Position numbers and translations under genes: made by a program. Below the pieces are notes generated by a model. It searched no databases, was not told the DNA's origin, and was given only the letters and a program-made list of their open reading frames with translations. A stretch of DNA of 64,000 bases from Chlorobiaceae bacterium (GTDB lineage: Bacteria; Bacteroidota; Chlorobiia; Chlorobiales; Chlorobiaceae), in the NCBI GenBank assembly GCA_012972835.1, contig JABDHK010000029.1, positions 61,968 to 125,967 of the forward strand, in the 5' to 3' direction. Below, piece by piece: positions 1-7,435 of the stretch. Each line of letters starts with the position of its first letter. The stretch's first letter is position 1.

Positions 1-756
1 CATGTATGGACCGATTGTTGTTTGCGGAGAGAAATGAGTGCCGTCTTGAATTTTAATGCACGCATTCTCTAATTTCACTATCTCCCACTCCTTCGGCACC
101 CAGCCCAGCTCACTCTGCTTATACAACTCCGGTGCATCTTCATACCTCGGTCTCAGTTTTCCTGTTTTCATGTCAATGCCACGGGTAAAGAGGTCGCGCA
201 TCATGCCGGACTTGATTGCTTTGTACTTGGCAATGGCCGCCTCGGTCTTTTCGATTACCGCGTCAACGGTGGAGAGAATACGAGCAATTTTGCGCTGTTC
301 GGCAAGGGATGTGGGGACATTGAAAGAAAGCTTCTCGATATCGCTTTTGGAGATTTCTGCAAATGTTGAGCCACTGCCGAAGCGTTTGAAATAATCTATG
401 TGTAATAGAAAATTATAGTAATGAAATTCAGCATCCTGTTGCGGATAAAGTTTGAATGATTTGCATCCTTGGTTGGTTGTAAAATCATTTGTTGGTATAG
501 CAAAATATCCAATAGGAGCACGGGATGACATTACAACATTATTCGCAGGGATCAATCCCGTGGAAGAATTTCCAAGACCCAATTTTGAAATCTTTCGAAT
601 AGTTGACTTTAAATATCTCGAATGAAGTTTGCTCAGGTCAACAGGTGTAACCCATTCAATATCACCATCCCAATACTCGCCTATACTTGTTGCAGGGGTA
701 GAACCAGAAATAACATCAGTAAATTCTGGAACCGTTAATGTTTTCCACTCACTCAT
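1..756 (-). CDS. hsdS: Type I restriction enzyme specificity subunit HsdS, partial at the left edge
   Basis: The reverse strand reads openly from an ATG at 756 to the window edge, giving 252 residues without a stop. HsdS chooses the DNA target of a type I restriction-modification complex through two target recognition domains separated by conserved helices. The first domain is complete (residues about 1-165), followed by the typical central segment with EQRKIARILSTVDAVIEKTE and MMRDLFTRGID. A second domain begins near GWVPKEWEIVKLENA and is cut by the edge. The gene starts 8 bases inside the end of the preceding DUF1016 fragment. hsdM lies upstream on the same strand; hsdR would be expected beyond the left edge or elsewhere. 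Confidence 0.93.
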   Translation of the reverse strand, partial: MSEWKTLTVPEFTDVISGSTPATSIGEYWDGDIEWVTPVDLSKLHSRYLKSTIRKISKLGLGNSSTGLIPANNVVMSSRAPIGYFAIPTNDFTTNQGCKSFKLYPQQDAEFHYYNFLLHIDYFKRFGSGSTFAEISKSDIEKLSFNVPTSLAEQRKIARILSTVDAVIEKTEAAIAKYKAIKSGMMRDLFTRGIDMKTGKLRPRYEDAPELYKQSELGWVPKEWEIVKLENACIKIQDGTHFSPQTTIGPYM

Positions 757-1180
757 CTCCCACCCCCTCACCCCGACTCATCTTCCAGAATAATCGAACC
801 TGCACATCCTTGATTTTTTCAATCAACAAGCAGTGATGACAACAGGGAATACCTGTAAGCAAGGCCTGATCCGGTAATTTTGCAACAGCCTGTTGCAAAA
901 TTGATGTCCCGTATTCTCTGGCAAAACGGATCATATACACGATGTTCCGTTCTGAAAAGCCCTTGATCTCAGGCAATTCGTTGTGGATATCCTTTGAAAG
1001 TCTGGGAATAACCGCAGCGCCCCAACCAGCCACCTTTTGTTTCTCCACAAGCATCTTTCCGATATCCCAATACATGGAAATTAATTCCGAATTGGCGGAG
1101 AGAATCGCCTTGGTTTGAGCTTGCCGTATACGCTGTTTAATGTCAATCAGCAGCGTCTTGTAAAAGGCCAGTTCACTCAT
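749..1180 (-). pseudogene. Truncated DUF1016 (YhcG-type) protein, N-terminal part only
   Basis: The 143-residue product matches the N-terminal helical domain of DUF1016/YhcG proteins: an early MYWDIGKMLVEKQ stretch, LPEIKGFSERNIVYMIRFA, and the start of the second conserved region (IPCCHHCLLIEKIKD). Family members are normally well over 300 residues and carry a C-terminal PD-(D/E)XK nuclease domain, which is missing here. The frame ends in GEGVGDE directly over the hsdS start codon, so a deletion seems to have joined the gene to hsdS. Its ATG overlaps a short relic of the hsdM 3' end. DUF1016 genes are common inside type I restriction operons. It is probably non-functional, though translational coupling to hsdS may survive. 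Confidence 0.75.
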
Positions 1181-1212
1181 ATCTCAACTCCATAAAATAC
1201 CCTGCCAGCTCA
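1171..1212 (-). repeat. 42-base relic of the hsdM 3' end (third copy)
   Basis: This stretch matches 37 of 42 bases of the true hsdM end at 3323-3364 and 38 of 42 bases of the second copy at 2024-2065. The hsdM stop codon context (TAT GAG TGA on the reverse strand) is kept and overlaps the ATG of the DUF1016 fragment. It therefore looks like the original hsdM/DUF1016 junction, separated from the intact hsdM by two inserted toxin-antitoxin cassettes. Confidence 0.75.
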
Positions 1213-1229
1213 TTGTAGCTTCCATGTTG

Positions 1230-1607
1230 CTATGGCACAAACTTTTCGATCTGAAGATCCGTCATTACTTTATAGTGTTTGTCGTTTCCCGTGAGAATAG
1301 GAAGACCATGAGCGATAGCTGTAGCTCCAATTAAAGCATCTGCCAGTTGCATAGAATGACTGAGAAAATGTTTTTCAACATAAAACATGGCTTTTGCAGA
1401 TACCTCTTCTGATACATGCAGAATTTGTGCGTTCCATCCATTGAGCGCTTTACGGAGCTTGGTTAACTCCTGTTTGTTTCTCATTCCCTGAACCAGTTCC
1501 ATATAGGTAATGACAGATATGAAAAAATTGTTTGAGTTTTCAATGAGCTGATATGCTTTTTCATTTCCTCGCATATACCAAATAAGAACGTCAGTATCGA
1601 CAATCAT
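1230..1607 (-). CDS. vapC: VapC-family PIN-domain ribonuclease toxin
   Basis: The 125-residue PIN-domain protein starts MIVDTDVLIWYMRG, which supplies the first acidic residue. It keeps further conserved acids in the VITYMELVQG and QLADALIGATAIAHGLPILTGNDKHY regions, consistent with a Mg-dependent endoribonuclease. VapC toxins cut specific RNAs, often initiator tRNA, when freed from their antitoxin. The ATG overlaps the antitoxin stop by four bases (ATGA), so the pair is translationally coupled. The cassette sits between two relics of the hsdM 3' end, as though inserted into the restriction operon. Confidence 0.9.
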   Translation of the reverse strand: MIVDTDVLIWYMRGNEKAYQLIENSNNFFISVITYMELVQGMRNKQELTKLRKALNGWNAQILHVSEEVSAKAMFYVEKHFLSHSMQLADALIGATAIAHGLPILTGNDKHYKVMTDLQIEKFVP

Positions 1608-1840
1608 CTGAATCGTCCTTTTCTTAAACCTCGTACATACTCATCCACATTTTTTACCATTTCGTTATTTTCCCACATTCCGAACAATTCATTTCTTTCG
1701 GTTTGCTTTTTGATTTCCTGGTAGGGAACAAGTTTGGCGCAGGGTTTTCCTCGGAAGGTAATGATAACTTCCTCACCCCTATTTACAGAGTCTATGAGCT
1801 TTTTTGAGTTGAATTTCAGCTCTTTTGCGGTTGCTCTCAT
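1604..1840 (-). CDS. vapB: Phd/YefM-type antitoxin, partner of VapC
   Basis: This 78-residue protein has the Phd/YefM N-terminal DNA-binding pattern (ATAKELKFNSKKLIDSVNRGEEVIITFRGKP split over its first 40 residues) and a charged C-terminal tail expected to wrap the toxin. A GTG at 1846 could extend it by two residues, but the ATG at 1840 is better placed behind the GGAGG at about 7 bases. Antitoxins of this type usually repress their own promoter. The gene is directly upstream of and overlaps vapC. Confidence 0.88.
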   Translation of the reverse strand: MRATAKELKFNSKKLIDSVNRGEEVIITFRGKPCAKLVPYQEIKKQTERNELFGMWENNEMVKNVDEYVRGLRKGRFR

Positions 1841-2025
1841 TATCACCCCTCCGTATAGTCAATTATGTTTTCTTGATACTCAATAATTATTCTGATATTT
1901 TGCACTTGTGCTGACAACGATGCTTTTGCATTATAACAAACAAGTTCAGCCCATCAAAACACATCAACCGCCTTGCCCCCCAAATTGTCAACGGAACCCC
2001 TACTCCACCACCCACAACGAATTGC

Positions 2026-2355
2026 TCACTCATACCCCAACTCCATCAAATACCCTGCCAGCTCAACACTCGCCGCATACCGTTCTTTCAGAATACTGTG
2101 CAATGGCTGATGATATTTTTCCCAGAGGTTTTCGAGGCTTGAGCGAAGCGACCGGCTGTATTGCGCAAGGTACTCCTCAACTGTTGCGTAGAGTGTTCGT
2201 TCCCAACGGGCAAGAATGAGTTGCCTGGCTTCAGCGCTGTCAATCTTGTTGCGGGCCTCTTCGACCAGCTTCTCTTTTTGCTCCTTTATCTCTTTGATGA
2301 TCTTCTTGCAGGCTTTCAGCTCCGCCTCCCGTTCCGCATGACGGGCAATGCGCTT
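2026..2355 (-). pseudogene. Duplicated 3' end of hsdM (C-terminal ~110 codons, no start)
   Basis: Reverse-strand translation gives a near copy of the last ~110 residues of the intact HsdM encoded from 5862 to 3325, including [20 protein letters not shown] and the end LMELGYE followed by TGA. Resemblance to the intact tail stops at about 2355. There is no start codon or methyltransferase domain, so this is a tail fragment. It lies downstream of one toxin-antitoxin pair and upstream of another. Silent and conservative differences from the intact copy mean it is diverged, not a recent exact duplication. Confidence 0.88.
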
Positions 2356-2460
2356 TCCCCTTGGTAGGTATCCAGAATTGATAGCGCTTTTTGAACGTCA
2401 GGCTTCATACTGTCGACGGCATAGTTCCGTTCGAGGCGTATACAATTCAATTATTCTTCA

Positions 2461-2730
2461 TTATCTGAACAAATCGGCATGAGAACCTGTGCGATACAGC
2501 ACTAATTCTTGAGCCTCTATGGCGTAAATCAAAATCCAGTCTGGTTCCAGATGACAATCACGCTTTCCATGATATTGACCTTTCAGCGGATGATCAAGAT
2601 AAACTGAATCCAGAGGCTCTCCTTCGGCAAGATTCTGAACAACAGTGAGGAGTTGTTCAAGCTCTTTTCCCCGTTTCAGCAAACGCTTGACATCTTTTTT
2701 AAATTGCGTGGTTCTTCGAATCTGATACAT
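2461..2730 (-). CDS. YafQ/RelE-family mRNA interferase toxin
   Basis: The 89-residue protein has the YafQ-type layout: basic helices at the start (RRTTQFKKDVKRLLKRGK), a central YHGKRDCHLEPDWILIYAI strand pair, and the ending LYRTGSHADLF, where the terminal His and Phe region is typical of the catalytic pocket. YafQ toxins cut mRNA on the ribosome. The ATG at 2730 overlaps the stop of the upstream antitoxin; a GTG at 2733 would add one residue. The cassette lies directly upstream of the duplicated hsdM tail. Subfamily assignment (YafQ against other RelE-like toxins) is from memory of motifs. Confidence 0.85.
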   Translation of the reverse strand: MYQIRRTTQFKKDVKRLLKRGKELEQLLTVVQNLAEGEPLDSVYLDHPLKGQYHGKRDCHLEPDWILIYAIEAQELVLYRTGSHADLFR

Positions 2731-2993
2731 CACGACAACAAGTCCTCACGTAACGACTGCAGTGAAGTAAATACGGGCATACATGATTTATCTTCGGCAA
2801 AACTATTGAGTGTCAGGTCATTGGGAATTTCTGTTAACTCCAAAAGATCTCGCATCTCTGTATCCTGAAAAATATAGCCAGCAACAGCAATACGGTCTTT
2901 TTTCGGCAACGCGCAAAAGACACGATAAAACGCTGCCGCCGTACTTATATGATTGACGGCAGGTGATGTTGAGATTGGGACTGACTGTTTCAT
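2730..2993 (-). CDS. Putative antitoxin paired with the YafQ-like toxin
   Basis: I do not recognise the fold of this 87-residue protein. It is assigned as an antitoxin from position: it overlaps the toxin start, is preceded by a strong ribosome binding site (GGAGGAGG about 6 bases before the ATG), and is the first gene of a two-gene unit. It contains a mixed helical centre (ALPKKDRIAVAGYIFQD) and an acidic, leucine-rich C-terminus (SLQSLREDLLS) that could contact the toxin. It is not the usual RelB/DinJ ribbon-helix-helix type that accompanies YafQ in enterobacteria. Confidence 0.7.
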   Translation of the reverse strand: MKQSVPISTSPAVNHISTAAAFYRVFCALPKKDRIAVAGYIFQDTEMRDLLELTEIPNDLTLNSFAEDKSCMPVFTSLQSLREDLLS

Positions 2994-3324
2994 AATTCCT
3001 CCTCCGGGGTACAGTTACTTACTTATCGGGTAGCAAGTTGAACGTAAATGCTGAAAAGTATAAGGGCGAAGCTGCTTCTCCATATTTCAAGCAGACTCTT
3101 CACTTCCAACGAAATTAACACATTTTTTCATACTGCCCAAAGCTCTCAGATTTCATGGAATCGAAATGGTACGCTCAATCCATCCTGATGTTATGAGCGG
3201 CTAAATAGAGGCTTTGCGAGCAATGTTATGTCCCCATGGTAATTGGCCAACAAGCTGTTGGCTTTTTTTATCTATTTGATTATAAAAGAGATAACACTTT
3301 TTGACATATCTGATATTGCTTTGT
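2994..3324. other. Intergenic stretch between the YafQ-type cassette and hsdM
   Basis: No convincing gene is seen in these 331 bases. The part next to 2994 should hold the promoter of the toxin-antitoxin pair. Short open stretches on the forward strand do not resemble a protein I know. The only clear structure is a hairpin with a T run at 3246-3269, listed separately. Confidence 0.5.
3246..3269 (+). terminator. Orphan intrinsic terminator, forward orientation
   Basis: The stem GCCAAC/GTTGGC with a five-base loop is followed on the forward strand by seven T residues. No forward-strand gene precedes it, and on the reverse strand the hairpin lacks a T run. It may have come in with the inserted toxin-antitoxin cassette. 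Confidence 0.6.
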
Positions 3325-5862
3325 TCACTCATATCCCAACTCCTTCAAATATCCTGACAGCTCAACACTCGCCGCATACCGTTCTTTCAGAATGCTGTGC
3401 AATGGCTGATGATATTTTTCCCAGAGGTTTTCGAGGCTTAAGCGGATCGCCCGGCTGTATTGGGCAAGGTACTCTTCAATCGTTGCATAAAGCGTTCTTT
3501 CCCACCGGGCAAGAATGAGTTGCCTGGCTTCATCGCTGTCAATTTTGTTGCGGGCCTCTTCGACCAGTTTCTCTTTTCGCTCTTTTATCTCTTTGATGAT
3601 CTTTTTGCAGATTTTCAGCTCCGCATCCAGTTCTGCATGACGGGCAATCCGTTTTTCCTGTTCGGCAATACGACCCGTCAATGCCTCTGCTTGTGGTGTC
3701 AACGCAGCAATCTCGTTTTCAAGAGCTTTGAACGATTCGCCTGCGTTTTTCAGCGCTTTGACTCGCTTCATCATGTTTTTAAGAGTCCGCTCAATCTCTT
3801 TAAGCTCCCCGCCCAAACTCTTTATTTGCCACTTGACTTCCAGAAGCTCAGCCTTGGGGTAGACTTCGTAATCCTCTTCGCTCCACGCGCCCTCTTCCAG
3901 TTCGTTCACCTCTTTGAACAATGCCTCCAGCTCATCACGCCGCGCTTCGTTATCGTTCATCTCCTTGAGCACTTCGGAGAATTGGCTTTGCAGAATCTCT
4001 TCATCGGGAATAAGGTCGGCATTCCAACCGCTGGCCGATACACTGCGAAGGTCGGTAAAAAGAGCGTTCCAGTAACTGGCAAAGGCTCCTCGACTTTTGA
4101 ACTCGTCAAGAATACCAAGCTTGCTGATGCGAGCGGCTATGGTTCGTGAAAAGAGGTGGTAGAGGTCATAGACGTTCTGCTTGGTTGGCAACTCTTCGAG
4201 TGCTGGCAAATTTTCTTCCCACCAGGCAGCAAGGCTTTTTGCGAATATCTGGTGTTTGCTTTTCAGCTCCAGGCTTGCATCAAGAAATGCCTTTAAACTC
4301 TCTTTGCTTTCAATCGCTGATACGAATTGTGAATAGCTGTTTGTGACCGGCACAAAAAGTTGTTCGCGAATACCGGCATAGTTCTGCCAGTAATCTTCAA
4401 GGGCTTCAACTTCCGTCCCCGGAATACCGCCATGCAGGTGCGCATGAACATCGTGCGGCTCGGCAGGCGGGCTGTTATCGACATAGCGTCGGATGTTGCA
4501 GTTGAACTCCTCTTTTTCCAGCTCTGCAATAGTGACCAGTTTGCTGTATTTGTCGAGCGACCGTCTGTTCCGGTAGACATAAGCAATTTTCTCGATATCT
4601 TCGGAGCGCAGGGTGTTCTGCACCTTGCCCTCCTTGTATTCGTGGTCGGCATTGATAAAGAGCACCTCCTTGCGGGTAGCGGCACCGGTTCGATTGATAA
4701 TCAGAATGGAGGCGGGAATGCCGGTACCGTAAAAAAGGGCCGGTGGAAGACCGATAACCGCTTCAAGGTAGCCGCGCTTGATCATCCACTCCCGCATTTT
4801 ACGCTCTTCACCGCCACGGAAAAGAACGCCATGCGGCATAATCACCGCCATGCGCCCGGTAGATTTGAGCGTGCTGATCATATGCTGGACAAACATGAAA
4901 TCCGCTTTGCCCTTGGTGGGCATCCAGAAGTGATAGCGCTCTTTAAACTTCATGGTGTCGGCAGAATAGTTCTGCGAAAAGGGCGGATTGGCAATGACAA
5001 TGTCGAACCGTTTCAGCTCCGCGCCTTCCCTATGCTTTGGTTCGTTGAGAGTGTCGCCGTTTTCAATCTGGGCATCCAGAATGTCATGAAAGAGCATGTT
5101 GAGCTTGCACAAGCCCCAGGTGGTTCCGTTCTTCTCCTGACCGTAGAGTGTCAGTTTTCTGGCGCTGCCATACTTGCTTTCGACATAGTTGAACGATTCA
5201 ATCAGCATACCGCCCGAACCGACAGCAGGGTCGCAAATCTCGGCATCCTGCGCCGGGTCGAGAATGTTGACCAGCAGCGTCACAACGGTACGAGGCGTAT
5301 AGAATTCGCCCCCTTTTTTCCCTGCGCTATCGGCAAAGTATTTAATCAGGTATTCATACGCTGAACCAAGCAGATCAGGAAATTCGAGATTGTCATCAGT
5401 AAGAACCACCTTGTCGAAATGGCCGATGAGTTCAACCATGTCTGCATCGGTAATCCGCTTGTTGTTTTTCCCAAAGGTTTTATTGAAGTCGATCGGCTTA
5501 AGCACACCTTCAAGGCTGCCCAGATTCTTCTCCTCCAGTTCCGCAAAAGCCTTCATCAGCTCAGAGCCAACCTCCTGCTTCTGGTGCTTGATTATTTCCC
5601 ATCGAGCACGTTGAGGCACAAAAAACTTATAAGCATCTTCACGCTCCAAACCATCTTCGAGCTCTTTGCCCTGTACACCACGTTTTTCAAGCTGTCCTTT
5701 CCGCAATAAGCGCTCAATATCAAACTGGTCATTGACTCTTTTCAAAAAGAGCATGGCAATGACATACTCTTTAAACTCCGAAGCATCCATATTCCCGCGC
5801 AGCGATTCGCAGGCCTCTTCAAGGAAGTTTTCTAACCACAACAACGAAAGTTTATGAGCCAT
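3325..5862 (-). CDS. hsdM: Type I restriction enzyme methyltransferase subunit HsdM
   Basis: This 845-residue N6-adenine methyltransferase has the helical HsdM N-domain, then the SAM-binding motif [14 protein letters not shown] (about residues 210-223) preceded by [10 protein letters not shown], and the catalytic NPPF motif ([10 protein letters not shown], about residue 290). The last third is charged and coiled-coil rich, a long form compared with enteric HsdM of about 520 residues. It modifies the sequence chosen by HsdS and forms the complex with HsdS and HsdR. Its 3' end is repeated twice further downstream in the operon. It is intact from ATG to stop. Confidence 0.95.
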   Translation of the reverse strand: MAHKLSLLWLENFLEEACESLRGNMDASEFKEYVIAMLFLKRVNDQFDIERLLRKGQLEKRGVQGKELEDGLEREDAYKFFVPQRARWEIIKHQKQEVGSELMKAFAELEEKNLGSLEGVLKPIDFNKTFGKNNKRITDADMVELIGHFDKVVLTDDNLEFPDLLGSAYEYLIKYFADSAGKKGGEFYTPRTVVTLLVNILDPAQDAEICDPAVGSGGMLIESFNYVESKYGSARKLTLYGQEKNGTTWGLCKLNMLFHDILDAQIENGDTLNEPKHREGAELKRFDIVIANPPFSQNYSADTMKFKERYHFWMPTKGKADFMFVQHMISTLKSTGRMAVIMPHGVLFRGGEERKMREWMIKRGYLEAVIGLPPALFYGTGIPASILIINRTGAATRKEVLFINADHEYKEGKVQNTLRSEDIEKIAYVYRNRRSLDKYSKLVTIAELEKEEFNCNIRRYVDNSPPAEPHDVHAHLHGGIPGTEVEALEDYWQNYAGIREQLFVPVTNSYSQFVSAIESKESLKAFLDASLELKSKHQIFAKSLAAWWEENLPALEELPTKQNVYDLYHLFSRTIAARISKLGILDEFKSRGAFASYWNALFTDLRSVSASGWNADLIPDEEILQSQFSEVLKEMNDNEARRDELEALFKEVNELEEGAWSEEDYEVYPKAELLEVKWQIKSLGGELKEIERTLKNMMKRVKALKNAGESFKALENEIAALTPQAEALTGRIAEQEKRIARHAELDAELKICKKIIKEIKERKEKLVEEARNKIDSDEARQLILARWERTLYATIEEYLAQYSRAIRLSLENLWEKYHQPLHSILKERYAASVELSGYLKELGYE

Positions 5863-5925
5863 TTATTTCTTCATTTTTTTAGCCCGCCACGGAGGAAGGG
5901 CGGTTTTGTGGCGCATATTCCTTTT

Positions 5926-6183
5926 TCATGCAGTTTTTCTGTTTTTTGCGGGTGCATCGACAATGCCCAAAAGCGCATCAATGGAGATATCTTCATTCAG
6001 GAGAGGCCAATGTATCCCATACCCCGATGGCGAAACCTCGAATATTCTCCTTTCTTCTTCAGAAGCTTGATTCAGCCACGCCGATACCTGCCGCAGTTCA
6101 AATCTTCTGGTTGTTCCATCAATAGTTATTTCAAAAACGTCTCCATCAAACAGGATGCTTCCAATATCATGATGTTTGTTCAT
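5926..6183 (-). CDS. DUF2442 domain protein
   Basis: The 85-residue protein resembles DUF2442 proteins: a short beta-rich domain with ILFDGDVFEITIDGTTRRFEL and the usual ending PSGYGIHWPLLNEDISIDALLG. Such proteins commonly follow a DUF4160 gene, and the pair has been suggested to be toxin-antitoxin-like, without proof that I know of. Here the DUF4160-like gene is about 110 bases upstream on the same strand. Function is unknown. Confidence 0.75.
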   Translation of the reverse strand: MNKHHDIGSILFDGDVFEITIDGTTRRFELRQVSAWLNQASEEERRIFEVSPSGYGIHWPLLNEDISIDALLGIVDAPAKNRKTA

Positions 6184-6290
6184 TGCTTGCGTCTCCGTTG
6201 AAAATCATCATCGCTCACATACTCAGATTGCTCGAGTATTTTTACCTCACTCGATGAGAAATGCTCAAGTAACCATATAAATTTTTCGCT

Positions 6291-6497
6291 TCAACGAGGG
6301 ACGTGCTGATGCCATGCGTTGTGTATGTCATTGTGGTGCTCCGTAATCAATGAAGAGGCTTCAGTTATTTCATGCTGAGAAAGGCCTGTGCTTTTTGCCA
6401 ATTCTATCTGAGGGCTCAGCCAAAATTTTGCCTTACCATGCTGGTTTTGCACATGGACGGGCATTCTTGGTTCTTCACGAAAAATTGTAGGACTCAT
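6291..6497 (-). CDS. DUF4160-like protein with a probable internal deletion
   Basis: The 68-residue product starts MSPTIFREEPRMPVHV and continues GKAKFWLSPQIELAKSTGLSQ, matching DUF4160 proteins that normally read MSPTIFREKG..RFFFFSREEPRMHVHV. About ten residues carrying the aromatic beta strand seem missing between the two FRE-like parts, which could have arisen by slippage between short repeats. A TTG six codons upstream was rejected because family members begin at MSPT. The gene pairs with the DUF2442 gene downstream and may be damaged. Confidence 0.65.
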   Translation of the reverse strand: MSPTIFREEPRMPVHVQNQHGKAKFWLSPQIELAKSTGLSQHEITEASSLITEHHNDIHNAWHQHVPR

Positions 6498-6577
6498 CTC
6501 GCTGTTTGTCTCCAAAATGTATGAGTTGAATCATTTTGTAATAGAATACGCAAATTTTAAATCCTCTAAAACTTCTT

Positions 6578-7255
6578 TCACCACCCCTTCACTACAAACC
6601 AAACCCCAGTCGCGATCATAATAATACTTGCCACCCGGTAAAAGCGCTTCCGTGTTATACTGCTGATCGTGTTCACCATCTTTCCCACCAAAATCAAAGC
6701 TGGCGCCGTGCCGATGCCGAAGAGCATCATCATCAGGGCTCCCTGCATCATTCCTGCAAAGGGGTTTGTTGCCTCCATACCGGCTCTTGCAGCAGCGAGC
6801 AGGGCAGTGTAGGTGAGGCCGCAGGGTAGAAAGCCGAGAACGATGCCCATCGGATACCAAGTGCCGATGGAGCGCGGCGCCTTGAAGAGATCCATCACCT
6901 TCTGCATGGCAGAGGCTCCGGGAGTGCAACGATTACCCCACTGTAGTATTGGCAACCACTCAGCTGTAGCGAGGCCCATAATGATAACGGAGAGACCTGC
7001 CAGAATCATGATTACCCTTTGGAGAGGCTCTATGGAGGCAGCAAGGAGAAGGAATGAGCCTGAAAGGCCTACTACTCCGCCGAGGATGGTGTAGGTGGTT
7101 ACTCGTCCAAGGTTGTAGAGGAGAAGGTGAAGTATCCCTTTTCGCGTTTCACCCACACTGAGTGAGCCAACAAGGGGACCGCACATGCTGATGCAGTGGC
7201 CGAATCCTCCAGCTAATCCGGAGAGGAGCATGGCGAGTAGGGGGGCGCTCTTCAT
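6578..7255 (-). CDS. TauE/SafE (DsbD-like) membrane protein of the cbb3 oxidase cluster
   Basis: The 225-residue protein has about six membrane segments and the family signature GGFGHCISMCGPL near the start and GFLPCGLTYTALL near residue 143, each with a conserved cysteine or proline-cysteine. Proteins of this type (sometimes called CcoI-associated or DsbD_2) often close ccoGHIS operons and are thought to assist metal or redox steps of oxidase assembly. Its ATG overlaps the ccoS stop by four bases, so it belongs to this operon as the last gene. The exact activity is not established. Confidence 0.85.
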   Translation of the reverse strand: MKSAPLLAMLLSGLAGGFGHCISMCGPLVGSLSVGETRKGILHLLLYNLGRVTTYTILGGVVGLSGSFLLLAASIEPLQRVIMILAGLSVIIMGLATAEWLPILQWGNRCTPGASAMQKVMDLFKAPRSIGTWYPMGIVLGFLPCGLTYTALLAAARAGMEATNPFAGMMQGALMMMLFGIGTAPALILVGKMVNTISSITRKRFYRVASIIMIATGVWFVVKGW

Positions 7256-7425
7256 GGTTTTTTATTCTTTGTGGGCTTTGCAGCTTCATCGTCATCGTCA
7301 AGCATCCGGTATTTTGGTGCTTCAGGGTCGTCGAACTGTTCGCTTTTCACTGCCCAGATAAAGAGAAACCAGGCGGCAAGGCTGATAAAAAATCCTATGC
7401 CGATCAAAAAAAAGGTTGAGTACAT
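7252..7425 (-). CDS. ccoS: cbb3 oxidase maturation protein CcoS (57 residues)
   Basis: This short frame encodes one N-terminal membrane helix (MYSTFFLIGIGFFISLAAWF) followed by VKSEQFDDPEAPKYRMLDDDDE, which is the CcoS pattern of a helix, then FDD, then an acidic tail. CcoS helps insert cofactors into CcoN. It lies 10 bases after ccoI and overlaps the next gene by ATGA, a classic ccoIS arrangement. Family length is about 50-70 residues, so the gene is complete. Confidence 0.9.
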   Translation of the reverse strand: MYSTFFLIGIGFFISLAAWFLFIWAVKSEQFDDPEAPKYRMLDDDDEAAKPTKNKKP

Positions 7426-7435
7426 GGTTGTTCGG

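Noticed and set aside
4360..5364. 334-codon forward frame opposite hsdM
   Set aside because: Antisense shadow of an intact methyltransferase gene.
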